The notes beneath the pieces were generated by a model that worked only from the letters and a program-made list of their open reading frames with translations, searched no databases and had not been told where the DNA came from. Of a DNA stretch of 64,000 nt, positions 12,189 to 22,884 are shown piece after piece. The position numbers were made by a program, and so were the translations under genes. The stretch spans positions 186,001 to 250,000 of the forward strand of contig WHVA01000016.1 of the NCBI GenBank assembly GCA_015179125.1, read 5' to 3'. Each line of letters opens with the position of its first letter. Positions within the stretch are counted from its first letter, which is position 1. This DNA is from Gautieria morchelliformis (taxonomy: Eukaryota; Basidiomycota; Agaricomycetes; Gomphales; Gomphaceae).

Positions 12189-12483
12189 GCTCCTATATAA
12201 CCTCCCTTGTATGCATTCCTACTCCTCAGTCTGAAAATCAACTATCGTATCCCTTCGATCCCTAGCTAGTTTCCAAACCTCGCCTCTTAAGCCAAACCTT
12301 GCCTCTTAAGCCAAACCTCGCCTCTTATTCGTTTGCCTCCGAAGTTGGGACTCGTGCGTAGGGTCGGCGCAGCACATAAGCTGAAGCCAAGTCCCTCTCC
12401 GACTTCCCCATCCAAACCTCGCCCCATAACCTCGGGCTACGTTCCCGACCTCGGTCAACCTTACGACAGATCGTATCGTAACA
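12189..12483 (+). repeat. Truncated Gypsy LTR fragment (same family as 26142-33664)
   Basis: The fragment starts at the TATA region (CTATATAACC) and runs to the LTR terminus ATCGTATCGTAACA. It is highly similar to the reverse complement of the LTR at 26142-26424, including CAGTCTGAAAAT and CCTCGCCTCTTAAGCC. The U3 part upstream of the TATA box is missing. It lies in plus orientation, opposite to the intact element. No target duplication is seen, consistent with truncation during insertion or recombination. Confidence 0.8.
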
Positions 12484-13499
12484 GGATGGAGCTGTATTTT
12501 GCAGACGTGGACCGAGAGGGCATGCGATTATTGCAACGGCAGTAGACAACCTCACTATCACAGCTGAGAGTCAACCAGTCCTTGATGAGGTGAAGCACAA
12601 CCTTGCCCAGGTCTTTAGTATGAAAGACCTAGGTGAGATCCACTGGCTTTTGAACCTCAAAATCGAAAGAGATTGGAAGAACAAATCGATTGCAATATCA
12701 CAAGCCGCATACATCCAGAAAATCATCAAAAAATTCAATCTGGATGATGCCAAAACATTTTCCACACCTCTCGACCCAGCCGTTTAATTATCCAGAGATC
12801 AATGCCCTTCTACACATGAAGACAAACAGAAGATGTCGAAAATTCCATACAGACAAGCAATAGGATCATTGATGTGGGCAGCAGTAGCCACTCGACCAGA
12901 CATTGCATTCGCAGTGTCACTACTTTCTCAATTCCTCGAAAACCCAGGTCTAACTCATTGGAATGCAGTCAAACGTGTCTTTAAATATATAAAAGGCACG
13001 ATAGACTACAAATTGACACTTGGGAAGAATCGAGACGGCCTCATTGGGTATTCAGATGCGGATTGGGCTTCACAAGAGCACAGGCACTCATACTCGGCTT
13101 ATATTTTTCAGATTGATGGAGGGACAGTATCATGGAGTTGTCAAAAAACAATCCATAGTAGCCCTATCATCAACTGAAGCCGAATTCATTGCCCTGACTC
13201 ATGCGAGCAAAGAAGCCTTATGGATGCGCCACTTTATTTCTGAAGTGTTCCAACCGCTGAATTATCCCATCAAACTTTATTCAGACAATCAATCAGCCAT
13301 TGCCATCGTCTATGGCACTCAACAACACAGGAGGACCAAGCATTTCGACATTAGATTATATTTCATCTGAGATATAGTCGAAGATGGAGAAATTAAGCTT
13401 GTGTACCTACCAACAGAACACATGCTAGCCGATCTTCTCACTAAAGGACTTCCTAGTCCTAGAGTGAGAATCCTCAACGAGAGAATCGGAATATATTAA
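12484..13499 (+). pseudogene. Copia reverse-transcriptase C-terminus and RNase H
   Basis: Reading resumes with VFSMKDLGEIHWLLNLKI, then IPYRQAIGSLMWAAVATRPD, VFKYIKGTIDYKL and the RNase H part (GYSDADWASQEHRHSYSAY; STEAEFIALTHASKEALWM; YSDNQSAIAI; RRTKHFDIR). It ends with MLADLLTKGLPSPRVR just before the polypurine tract. A TAA near 12786, a frame change near 13170 and a TGA near 13370 are present. The RNase H acidic residues (D of SDADW, E of TEAEF, D of SDNQS) are still visible. Confidence 0.87.
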
Positions 13500-13512
13500 G
13501 CTTAAGGGGGCA

Positions 13513-13856
13513 TGTTGGGTGCATTTATGCTCCTGCACCAAAATCAAGCATAATATGTTCGATTTATTGTATGGTGTTTCAATCTTTTCTCATATTGTTC
13601 TTGTACCATGCATTCACTTCTCTGATTATTTTCGAAAATTTCCAGTCACTCCCTATCTCTCCATTTCACTTTGTTATCTCTATTTTCACAGGCGGCTGCA
13701 CCGAGCGGAGTTTGAAATGACTTCGACGCGCGAGCCCTTGGGCGCTAAAGGGCCGGGTGCACGTATATGCTCTCTGAGACAGAATAATACTCCTCTCCCA
13801 GTGACAATAAATTCACTGAGAGAGGCGAGTAGTATCTTTCATATTTACATAGCATG
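13513..13856 (+). repeat. 3' LTR of the plus-strand Copia relic (right end approximate)
   Basis: Directly after the tract AAGGGGGCA the sequence TGTTGGGTGCATT begins, the expected LTR start. The Gypsy gag reading on the other strand becomes recognisable just after 13856 (...ATAGCA), so the LTR probably ends there. With no second copy to compare, the right boundary is an inference. Confidence 0.45.
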
Positions 13857-16348
13857 TTGACTGAAAATCATGCAGTGTATTTGATTCTAGGTACCCCAAG
13901 TTGCTAACAGCATCTCCGTTGTCCGGAGTGTCGTTGGGTTGGGGATCACCCTCCCCCTCTTCGTCAATTTGTTGAAGAAAATTTTGACTGAGATCCGTTT
14001 CCGGATCCTCGGCTTCATTGTCGTGCCTCACAGCCACTGTCCTTATACCGGACCTAAGCCAGGGGCACTCTGCCTTCTTGTGGCCAGGTTGGCCGCATTC
14101 AAAGCATGTGGTGTTGCTTTGGCTGCCGCTGGGCCTATCGTTAGGCCGGCCTGACGTTTTTGTCGGTGGAGCAGGTCATGGGGACGACCCTGACGCTTGA
14201 GGCTGTTTAGCTTCAGGCGGGCATCCAGCTTGTGCTGGGCGTGAGGGCAGTAGCCGTTGTCCTGTTCCGCTTCTTGCGAACAGGCTGGGCCTGGTCAGGC
14301 CCGTTTGTGTCAACGGCTTGCTCCCTGTGAGCCAGGCAGCGCTTGCCGTTGCTGCTGCGCTTTCTGCGCAGCGCATCCCCATGTTGTATCGGGATGCCTC
14401 CTCGATCATCTGGGCCGTCTCGAAGAATTGTTCTATTGAGCTGCTCTCGGCATTATAGCCCTTTTTGAGGACCTCGTTGCGCAGCGTTTCGCACAGCGCC
14501 GATACGAACCGTCTCCGGAACGTGTACTCATCTGGCGGCTGTATCATACGTGCCGCGTATTTCATGAGCTCGTTCAGCATCTCCTGAACGGTTTTCATGC
14601 CTTGCATGACTGTGTCGAATTTATTCGATGCGTGATGGTACATCAGTGTGTGCAGGAACCTTTTTTGAAGGCCTTGCATCATGGTTTCCAGTGTCCAGCT
14701 GCAGACCTGGCAATCGAAGCGTTTCACGTTTCGAAGGAACCACTCCTGGGCTTCGCCTGTGAGGCGAGTGCCCACATAGCCGACCTGCATGTCAATGCTG
14801 GTTGGCCCTAGGAGGCAATTCATTTTTAGCCATCGTAGGATGGCTGCCACGAAGATTTCAAACTCTTTGAGGTCAGATCCCCCGGCATATGGCTCGGGGT
14901 GGGCCAATTTTACGCCGTCTTTCGCTAGCACAGACTTCTCCGGGTCTGTGTCCGCGGCGTCTGCTAACGCCACACAGATCATCCCTGTGATCCCGTCGTA
15001 CAGCTCCATTGGTACGACGTCGGCCTGGTCAGGGATTCCCTGGCCTTCCGTTGGGGCCATGGATCGTTTGCGCGGTTGTGACGCCGCGTGGGGCAGGCTG
15101 TTATATGCCCTGACGGGCCCCGGGCCCAGATCGGGCTCGGGATCGGGAGCATTTTGTGCTCTCGGTTCCGGGGGCGTTTTGTGCCTGGTGTCCCCAGTCA
15201 GTCCCGCCTTGCGGATCCGTAGCCTGCTGTTGTAGGCTGCGCACGCCTGCCGTGCGTCTTGTACGGCTTGTGTCAGCTGCTTGTTGGGCAGCGAGCGGTG
15301 TGGCTGTGGGCCACTGTCTCTTCAGCATTTTTCGCTAGTAGCTCGAGTGCCCGTCTGTGGCGGCGTGCGGCTGCAGCTTCTTTACGCTGCCAGTGTGCGA
15401 CTTCGAGCTCTAAGCTCTCAGTCGTCGTTTCAGAGTCAGGCTCTGAGGCGACCTGATCCCTAATGATCTGTTGGATCATTTTACGGCTGTCCGTTGGGGC
15501 AGCCGGTTGCTCTTGAGGTTCGTTCCCAAACCTTACGTCCTGTTCGACCGGGACGGCTGGCGGCGGCATTCGCTGCTTGTCTCGCTCCTTTCGGCGCGGG
15601 TCTTTCACGTCGCAACTGCGTTCGTTGGCTGTGGACTGTCGCGAGCTCGGGCGAGTTGCGTCGCGTTCCCCGCGTGGGCGGAGGGCTTTCTGGATGTCCT
15701 CCAGCGTGGCTGCGTCTTTCAGCCTGACCCCCTCCGCCTGGTGGAGTTCCTTGCCGATTGCCATTAGGGCAGTGGCAGCGTTGTCAAGCTGCGATGCCAG
15801 CTGATCGTGCTTGTGGCACGTTAGTGTACTTTGGTGCAGCGCAGCCTGCACCTGTTTGTTCAGGGCCTCTGCCATCTCATGGTCGATGGCGTGAGCCCTC
15901 GAGCTCTTGCGGCTAGAGCTCGAGTATTCTGAGTCCTGACCATCGTCTGGGGCTCATCTTTTTTGCCGTCGTCCTCCTTCAGGGACGATCGTCGTCGCTC
16001 TACTTCGTGAGCATCGGTTTGAGTCGTGGCTTTGTGCCCGCCTCGACGTTGTTGCTCTACCGTCTGACGACGGCGAGACTTCTCTGCCCTTTCCTTTGTC
16101 CTTGGGCAGAGAGAGATGGGGGGGCGGCGCCGGCTCGTTGCCCGGTGTCGTCTCTTCCTCGGCCATGCTCAACGAGACGTGGTCGGGGTTTTCCCCGTCC
16201 TCTACTGAGGGGATGAGGGCGGTGAGATCTACGATCTCTCCGTCTTCTATCGTCCTGTTCTCTTGGTCCAGGATAGCGTCAGCCGTCATGTCGCTGGGAT
16301 GCGCCTGTGGCATGGACCTCGAGCTCGTCGCTCATGTCTGTCTTTGAC
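13813..16348 (-). pseudogene. Ty3/Gypsy-type gag relic
   Basis: The minus-strand protein begins with an acidic N-terminal region (LDQENRTIEDGEIVDLTA) and has an Arg/Glu-rich middle. The gag core follows: YAGGSDLKEFEIFVAAILRW, then GYVGTRLTGEAQEWF and FDTVMQGMKTVQEMLNELM. It ends with a CCHC knuckle, CFECGQPGHKKAEC, near 14125-14085. In-frame TGA codons sit near 15953 and 14178, and the frame changes between about 15330 and 15060. No pol follows; the Copia 3' LTR abuts the end. It would have encoded a nucleocapsid precursor. Confidence 0.78.
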
Positions 16349-16701
16349 TGCGTGGGATCATCATGCTCGCAGCCGACAGTAGAAGGTCTACTGGAGGGTC
16401 TCAACGATGTTTAGTCGTCGACGCAGCGATCTTTTTCCAGATTGCTTTGAATCCACTATCGGTGGTCGCGTGGCGATCAACCGCAGGATAGTTCAAAAAG
16501 GTGTAAAGATGTCTATCTTAAGCCTTACACCCGTTTGCAGTACCTAAGGCGCACGTCGGATTTGCTTCCGTTTTAGCACGCAAACTTCGAACAACGATAT
16601 CTTGCTTGATATCGCTCCGATTCGCTTGAAATTTCATATCTGAAGCTATGTGGACCATAGCTAGGGCATAGAACTAAAAAATCCAAATAAAACAAGCATT
16701 T
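16349..16701. other. Upstream of gag relic: no gene seen
   Basis: This would be the untranslated leader or LTR side of the Gypsy gag relic, but no LTR terminus or primer-binding site could be defined. Nothing else is visible. Confidence 0.3.
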
Positions 16702-17125
16702 TTTATTTTGCATTTTGGGTGCTGAGGGCAAGCTTAGCTTACTGTATGTAGTTCAATGCAGGTTATAATTTTGTTTGCTACTTTGTACTAATGGTGAGAA
16801 CCCACTACAGGAGAATCTCCAGAAGAGGGTGTCATATGATTGGAGAGGAAGGGCTTAGCTTCTTCTGACATTGGATCAGTGAGATCTGACGGTAGGCGTT
16901 CATTCTCGATGTTGGATTTCCTCCTGTGTAGCATAAGCCCCGAAATCTTTGATCCCTTCCGCACCGAGTGCCAATGCACCATAAGGCAACTTCGCCGATC
17001 CTGACACGTTCTTGAGCTCGGAAACCGCGGGGGCGCACGCGTATGCGGTGGGGTGAGGGGCGCGGAGGTGCTGGGGTGGGCGAGCTGGTGTAGGAGGACG
17101 GGGTGGTGGGGGAGTGGGCGGCAGC
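16702..17125 (-). repeat. Left arm of a long inverted repeat
   Basis: This arm is the near-exact reverse complement of 24812-25249, from the outer TTTATTTTGCATTTTGGGT to the inner GGTGGTGGGGGAG. Both arms encode the same short C-terminal segment (VSELKNVSGSAKLPYGALAL, then GAEGIKDFGAYATQEEI) after a proline-rich run, on the strand pointing outward. The outer edge is A/T-rich (ATGCAAAATAAA). The arms could be termini of an 8.5-kb composite unit, or two copies of the 3' end of a retroposed gene in opposite orientation. Confidence 0.7.
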
Positions 17126-17580
17126 GGTTGCGGGTGTGGGTGCAGGGACAGGTTGGGCGGCAACGCGAAGGATGTGGGGGCGGAGGTGGGCAAGCTGGTG
17201 TAGGAGGACGGGGTGGTGGGGAAGCGGGCGGCGGCGGGTGCAGGTGTGGGTGCGGGTACGGGTGCAGGTGCAGGTACGGGTGCGGGTGCAGGGACAGGTT
17301 GGGCGGCGACGCGAAGGACGCGGGGGCGGAGGTGGGCGAGCTGGTGTAGGAGGACGGGGTGGTGGGGAAGCGGGCGGCGGCGGGTGCGGGTGCGGGTGCA
17401 GGTACGGGCGCAGGTGCGGGGACAGGTTGGGCGCAGGTGCGGGGACGGGTTGGGCGACGACGCGAAGGACATGGGGGGCGCACGCGTATGCAGCGGGGTG
17501 AGGGGCGTGGAGGTGCTGGGGTGGGCGAGCTGGTGCAGGAGGACGGGGTGTTCAGGGAACGGGCTGCGGCGGGTGCAGGT
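17080..17580. repeat. GC-rich minisatellite encoding Pro/Ala/Thr repeats
   Basis: The block GAGCTGGTGTAGGAGGACGG recurs near 17080, 17187, 17333 and (diverged) 17522. Between copies are variable runs of GGTGCA/GGTGCG/GGTACG hexamers. Several frames are open on both strands because the unit lacks stops, and the minus frame reads Pro/Ala/His-rich. The repeat length varies (about 105-190 bp), so this is an unstable coding or formerly coding minisatellite. Confidence 0.65.
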
Positions 17581-17944
17581 ACGCATGCCCTGGGACACGA
17601 ATGTGCCTGGGCCGTGGCGCTCTGCGGGAGTCGAGTGGTCAGACACCCTGGTATGAGGAATACAGGCCGGGATACTCACGGAAGTTGGCCACTGGGGTTG
17701 TGGGGGAGTTGACAGGGAGCTGCTGGTACTTGACGGCGAGCCTGTGGAGCTAAGCGAAAAGGCGCGATTGAAGAACAGGGTCAGCGGATGCTTCGAAGCC
17801 CGGGGCAAGTTCATATGGAAGACGAGTGCCGAACCAAGAGAGGCTGAAGTGTCTGTGGTGCGTGGTGTTGTCGATGGTGCAGCGCGGCAAGCCACCTATT
17901 ATGAATCGGCATAACCCGACCAAGTTTGACTTGCCTTACCAACA

Positions 17945-20242
17945 ATGGGAAATAACAAAAATAAAAGACAGCCCACCAAGTCAACACGAGCAACGAAAAA
18001 GGTCAAAGAACCTCCAGAGGAACTGTTACCTGACATAGCGGGAATTCAGGGCAAAGGTCGGTTTAAGGTAGAAGACACCAGGAACCGGCACCCCTGACAT
18101 AAGCGAGCGCTTAGATCACGTGACGCGCCAAATCGAAGGACTTGGATGTTGATTTTTCAAAAGTGTGCCAGACCATCAGTTTTGATATATAGAAGTTGTG
18201 TGAATTTTGTCTATAGTTACTCTACTTTTGATCTGATTTGCTAATATGTTATTGGTCAAGGCACTCTGCCCAGGTTTGCCCAACGCTCAGTGTCACGTGT
18301 CACGGGACCCCCCGAAATGGTCATGCGTCTTCGGAACCGAGGTTCAAGCGCTGAGAATGCTGACAAATCATATCACGTGACACGCCAAATGTCAAGCTCG
18401 CAAAATACTAAAAGTGTCCAAATGGTTCCAAAGGACAAAATAAAGCATTTGGTAAAAATATTCTTTTTTCTTAACATGTACTTCAAGGTAGTATAACTCA
18501 ACTATCATGCATTATTTGGCTAAATCCTTTCCTACAAGTCCAAGCTAGATATATTATATTTAGAAAACCTCTTAGGACTTAGATATGCCAAAATATGATG
18601 TGGGTGGGTGGAATTAAGAATGTCAAGAGGGGGCTGGTAGCTTATGTAAGGGGTGCTGGTTCCTGGTGTCTTCTACCTTATATATAATGATGCTATTTCA
18701 AGCTCACCAGTTATTTAGAATCTGTTCAAACTACTAGCACTTTTCGACCGAAACATCAGGCGGCAAAAAAAGTAACTTTTGAAGACTTAGAATCTGAGTC
18801 AGGGTCTTCATATGAGGAAGAGACCCAACCGGCTCAAAGTGCATCCGAGTCCGAAGCCGAGCCCAACGACCCTAATCGAGACACAGAGTCTGAAGAGTTA
18901 GTAGAGGTGGCAGTTCCCAAACAGGTAAAGGATATTGATGAACCTGGTATGCCATCATATTTTTCATTTATAATTTGATGCTCATTTCACGGCCTAGTAA
19001 TTATCTTGCGTGTTCCGGACGGCACTGAAGCCAAAGGGTTTGTTGAGCGTGTGAAGCTTCCTGCCAATGTCAGTTACAAGAAGGTCGAGGAACGTATCTT
19101 CAAAGCGATAGGGTGCTATCAAACAGTGAAAAAGATGCTGCACCTAGCTTACCGGCTCAATGGTGTGCGAGATAAACACCTTTCGAAACTGGCAAAAGAA
19201 GAGGACTGGGACAACCTCAAGGATGATGTGAAGGGCGCTCAGGCAAGGAAGAAAAAGGGCGATGCCAGTGGTGTGGAAGTAGACATCGTTCTGGATGAAA
19301 GTGTACATGTGCGTGTGACTTCGCATGGCAGCCGCATCTGATATTATAAGAATTATAGTACATCGCATCGCTTCGGCATACACTTTCCAGGAAAAGGGAC
19401 AAAACTGTGACAAATGCAGCTGGCAGGGGCAAAAAGAAGAAAGCTCATATTCAGGACTTGAACGCCGATTCTGACACTGAAGGATCTGAGATCGAAGAGC
19501 ATGGCCTACCGACAAAACGGGAAAGGGATTTCATGGAGGCGTTGAAGGCAGAGTATTCAAACTGTGGCAAACCGGCATGTGCTTCAAAAGTCTGCAAACT
19601 GAATAAGAACAGAGAGCACACGCATTTATCATGGTGCCAACTCCAGTCCTGGGTAACAGCCTTGGTGAGTACAACCTTTGCATTTATATGTATTACTCGC
19701 TGCTAATAATGCGAATTTAGGTTTCTAACATTCACGGGGTCTCTCTGAAAGTTCCTCCAAACAACGCTCACTTCAAAGATTTCCATTATCACAAAGACTC
19801 CATTCAAAAAGAGAAGACCAATGAAGGGTCAACGGCGAACCTGCCCGGCGCTGCATTGGGTCTTCAAGGATCATTTCCTATGATGATGTTCCCACCAATT
19901 GACTATTGAATGTTTGCTCAGAACATGGTCCTGAACCGCCCTGTTACTCCAGTCAATCCTGACAAGAGACCAGAACAGTTGACCCCTGCGACTCCCGGTG
20001 ACATCGCTTACCCAAGCATCGAAGAGTTTCTTGACGATGTCCGTAATTGGCCTGAGGCTAGGGGGCGGTACATTGATGAATTCAAAGGTAAATTTGCAGC
20101 AAACAACGTTTACTTCCTAAATGAACTGAAGGAGGTGACGGCTGATGTGCTCACGGCCAACATCGGGATGTCATGGGGTGACGCGAATTTCATCAAAGGA
20201 GCGGCTAGAAAGGCTATAAGGAAGCTTGCTAAGAAGGTGTGA
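17945..20242 (+). pseudogene. Five-exon unknown protein with C-terminal SAM-like helical domain
   Basis: Phases agree for exons 17945-18056, 18719-18946, 18998-19302 (or 19308), 19359-19664 and 19721-20242. The introns are 50-56 bp, except the first, which is enlarged by a MITE. The protein starts MGNNKNKRQPTKSTRATKK (basic). An acidic Ser/Glu segment follows, then a globular part (IILRVPDGTEAKGFVERVKL to LNGVRDKHLSKLAKEEDW) and a lysine-rich linker. The C-terminus (IEEFLDDVRNWPEARGRYID to MSWGDANFIKGAARKAIRKL) has the length and pattern of a SAM-like five-helix domain. A single in-frame TGA (19907-19909) after MMMFPPIDY separates that domain; without it the frame runs to 20242. Such proteins recur in mushroom genomes; function is unknown. 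Confidence 0.6.
18066..18678. mobile_element. MITE (TA-flanked, Tc1/mariner-type ends) inside an intron
   Basis: The terminal inverted repeats are about 39 bp long with 2 mismatches: AGGTAGAAGACACCAGGAAC on the left and its reverse complement at 18640-18678. TA dinucleotides stand at 18064-18065 and 18679-18680. Removing the 613-bp element plus one TA leaves a normal intron of about 47 bp (GTCGGT...ATTTAG) in the surrounding gene. There is no coding capacity. CACGTGAC words occur twice inside. Confidence 0.8.
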
Positions 20243-20550
20243 GAGGGAGGGGGGCAAGCATAATTATGCCAGTAGGACACAATAATTAGATTTACTATAT
20301 ACATCAAAAAGAACAATTTAGAGAATTATGGATATTTGAGATCGGCGGCCTTAGTACCGTCTGAGGCAGCGCACAGCACATTATTGGTATTTAACCTTGA
20401 GGCCGCTACCACCAACACACCGCAAGAATGTAGATGGTTCACTTGTCACGTGACTTGTCTGCATGTTGACAACAGCTCTGCCTCTCAGACTCGCACAACA
20501 TAATTCTTTACTTGTTGTCTGCCTCTAATTCTCGATATTTGTTATTCCAG

Positions 20551-22714
20551 ATGCCATCAACACCGCCCCAATCTCTCAAGCTTCCGTTGATGATGAGCAC
20601 ACCATATAGCGCCAGTTCCATTAAATCTCATGAATCACACATTCGGACCCAGGATGATTTGAAAAAGCTGATGAAGGGCGAGTTCTCCGGTGCGATATTC
20701 GAGAGTAATTCTCTGCTTGAAGAGCGCTGTCGGGCGGATCAAAAAATTGTCGACACTGTCCTATCCAAACTGAAACCTGGCGTGTTCTGGGACAGCCCAA
20801 CCGACACTTTCAAGGAATGGCCCAGCCGCACTGGTCCAGAAAGCGCTCATTATGCGCCGTTGGAGTGGTTACTCAACCAGATTCTGTCCATCTCCTCCCA
20901 AAAGCTGCCGAATGGCAATATCCACCGAGGTCTTCAGTTTTACGTGTATGGTCGGGAAATGGCTGAAGGACTTGACACAGACTCCCCCCTAAAACCAGAC
21001 CTTTTTGGTTGTCAGTCTGTTGGTAAGAGCCGAGGCTCGAAGCCGAAGCTCTCATGGAACGAGGCTGAAATTTGCGTAGAGGTGAAGAATAACTGGCCTG
21101 GTTTGATCCTGCAGTCAAGCACGTATGCGCGCTGTATGTTCACACACCGATGGGATAGACTCTTCGTCACTGTTATCCATTTCAACAACGCAATGATGGG
21201 GGTGCACTTCGGATTTTATTCTCGCATGGGTCTGGTTGTTATGCCGGAACTTGACCTCTCGAAGGAGGGTGGCTTTAAAGGATTTGTCCGCGGAGTGGTT
21301 GGGATTAATTCTTGGACCAACACAAACCACGCTGGAATCAATACTACTCGTACCATCACAGACATTGCGATTCCCGAGAGGGGTATATTCAAGATTTCGA
21401 AAACACTTTGTGACCGACGTTGCGTTCGTGGACGAGCAACGCGTGTGTATCTTTTGGTCAAGAAGGGTGCGTTTTGACGTTTAGAGATCTGGGCCAGTAG
21501 TTAACAATTGGGTTTGAAGGTGCAACCGCCACCGATGGTTCTCCCGCTCAACCTTCGTCCACTCACCGGTATAACTTACGAAGTCACCAACCCCCGTGTT
21601 CTCAGCCTGGAAAAGAGACTGACGGTCAAGAACCCTTGAGGTTGAAGGGAGGCATATCTTTTCTCTTGCCGGACACTGTCATTCTGAAAGATTCATGGCC
21701 ATTGAAAACCCATAACAAAGAAGGCACAATGTTTGGAGCGTCATCGGGCGGATTTGGACTGCCAGACATCCTTGTCTCATACCCTGTCAAGGATGGAATG
21801 GATAAGCTCATACCTGATGACGCAACGTATTGGCCCGTGTGTGCGCCAGAGCCATACGCCGGGGTTAGGCCTGACGAACAAATACATATGCAATCTGTTT
21901 TTGAGACCCGAGGGACGTCACTGCGAGCTGCACAAAGTCCTCGATTGCTCATGCGTTGTATAGTGCACGCCATGTTGGGTATGTGAACGAAGAGGGCATC
22001 GGACATGATTTACCTATAATGGTGATTGACAGGGCATTTTGGGCTGTTTAAGAATGGCTGGTTGCACCGCGATGTAAGCGTCAGGAACACCATGCTGATG
22101 GATGAAGCTGAGCGGCCGCCTGAGCGGGAATTAGCAAAGCATCGCTCGGTGGGTCTTTAGTTGTTGTGTGCGGCTTGTGATTTACATGGTTCTAGGGTAC
22201 GCTGCCTTTCATGTCTCAGGCGCTGATTGTTGCTTGGGACTCTGGAACGCAAGTTGTGCACCAAGTAATTGATGACCTGGAGTCGTTTATATGGGTTTTA
22301 TTTTGGTCGATTCTGGAGATTCTGGAGACAAAGGGGGCACTCGTGTGACTAGAACAGAATTACCGTCAAACGATGCTCTCCGATGAGTTACCTGTGTTAC
22401 AAGCTAGGGGAAGTTTCCTTGATAGGTTAAAGCAACAGGATGCCGCGAAAAACTTCTCCACGGGCTTGAAGCCATTCTCCAAACCCTTGATTCAATGGTT
22501 AACGCTTTCTCGGGAGACTGCTCTGGAATGGCTGACACCAGACTTCGTTAAGGTGAACGCCAATGAGTACACTTTACAGGCCACCAAGCCATACAGGCAG
22601 TATGTAACGATTGGGCTTGAATCTCTTTCAGACCTGCCAGAGAGTTGGGATTATGATAATGAGGGGGAAATGACAGATGAAGAGAGAGGATGGGCTGGGA
22701 AAGACCGCATGTAA
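20551..22714 (+). pseudogene. FunK1 fungal-type protein kinase, degraded
   Basis: Starts MPSTPPQSLKLPLMMSTPYS. The N-terminal region has FunK1 hallmarks: CVEVKNNWPGLILQSSTYAR, MFTHRWDRLFVTVIHFN and GFYSRMGLVVMPELDL. Exon 1 (20551-21466) joins at 21521 with consistent phase (54-bp intron). Exon 2 ends near 21978, and the next exon (from 22033) holds the catalytic loop GWLHRDVSVRN. The following exon resumes at GTLPFMSQALIVAWDSG. The stretch between catalytic loop and GTLPFM is only about 20 residues and lacks the usual segment with the metal-binding Asp. An in-frame TGA follows KGALV near 22346. The C-terminal tail (22373-22714) is still readable. Ser/Thr kinase activity is unlikely. Confidence 0.82.
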
Positions 22715-22884
22715 CGCATGACATATAATATTATGAGATCCTGTAGCCACTGTAGGAAGAGCGGGCACTTACAATGAGTACTTTTTGCACTACTAAGTGT
22801 TGTTTACCAATATCATCCATCACACTGCAGATAATTTTCAACATTCTGACAACAAAAAAATTACATTACAGTAGTACAACTGCA
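22715..22884. other. Short spacer
   Basis: AT-rich sequence between the convergent kinase and transposase genes. No terminal inverted repeat of the Tc1-like element was found here or beyond 24090 by eye. Confidence 0.3.

Larger units (their letters stand above)
8459..13856 (+). mobile_element. Ty1/Copia retrotransposon relic, 5'-truncated, with nested insertions
   Basis: Plus-strand order is gag, zinc knuckle, protease, integrase, reverse transcriptase, RNase H, polypurine tract, 3' LTR, the canonical Copia order. The 5' LTR and N-terminal gag are missing at the junction with the minus-strand Copia fragment. Two foreign LTR sequences interrupt pol (10940-11877 and 12189-12483). At least five frame changes and the loss of the reverse-transcriptase core make it non-autonomous. 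Components are listed separately. Confidence 0.88.

Noticed and set aside
12333..12545. 70-codon plus frame and 78-codon minus frame at 12.3-12.6 kb
   Set aside because: They lie inside the Gypsy LTR fragment and are also seen in the full LTRs; not genes.
13813..16348. Plus-strand Cys/Arg-rich frames over 14.0-16.3 kb
   Set aside because: Shadows of the minus-strand gag relic, whose CCHC knuckle and gag motifs fix the coding strand.
16788..17895. Long Pro-rich frames on both strands around 17 kb as genes
   Set aside because: They are created by the GC-rich minisatellite, open in several frames at once. Only the short segment shared with the right arm looks like conserved coding sequence.
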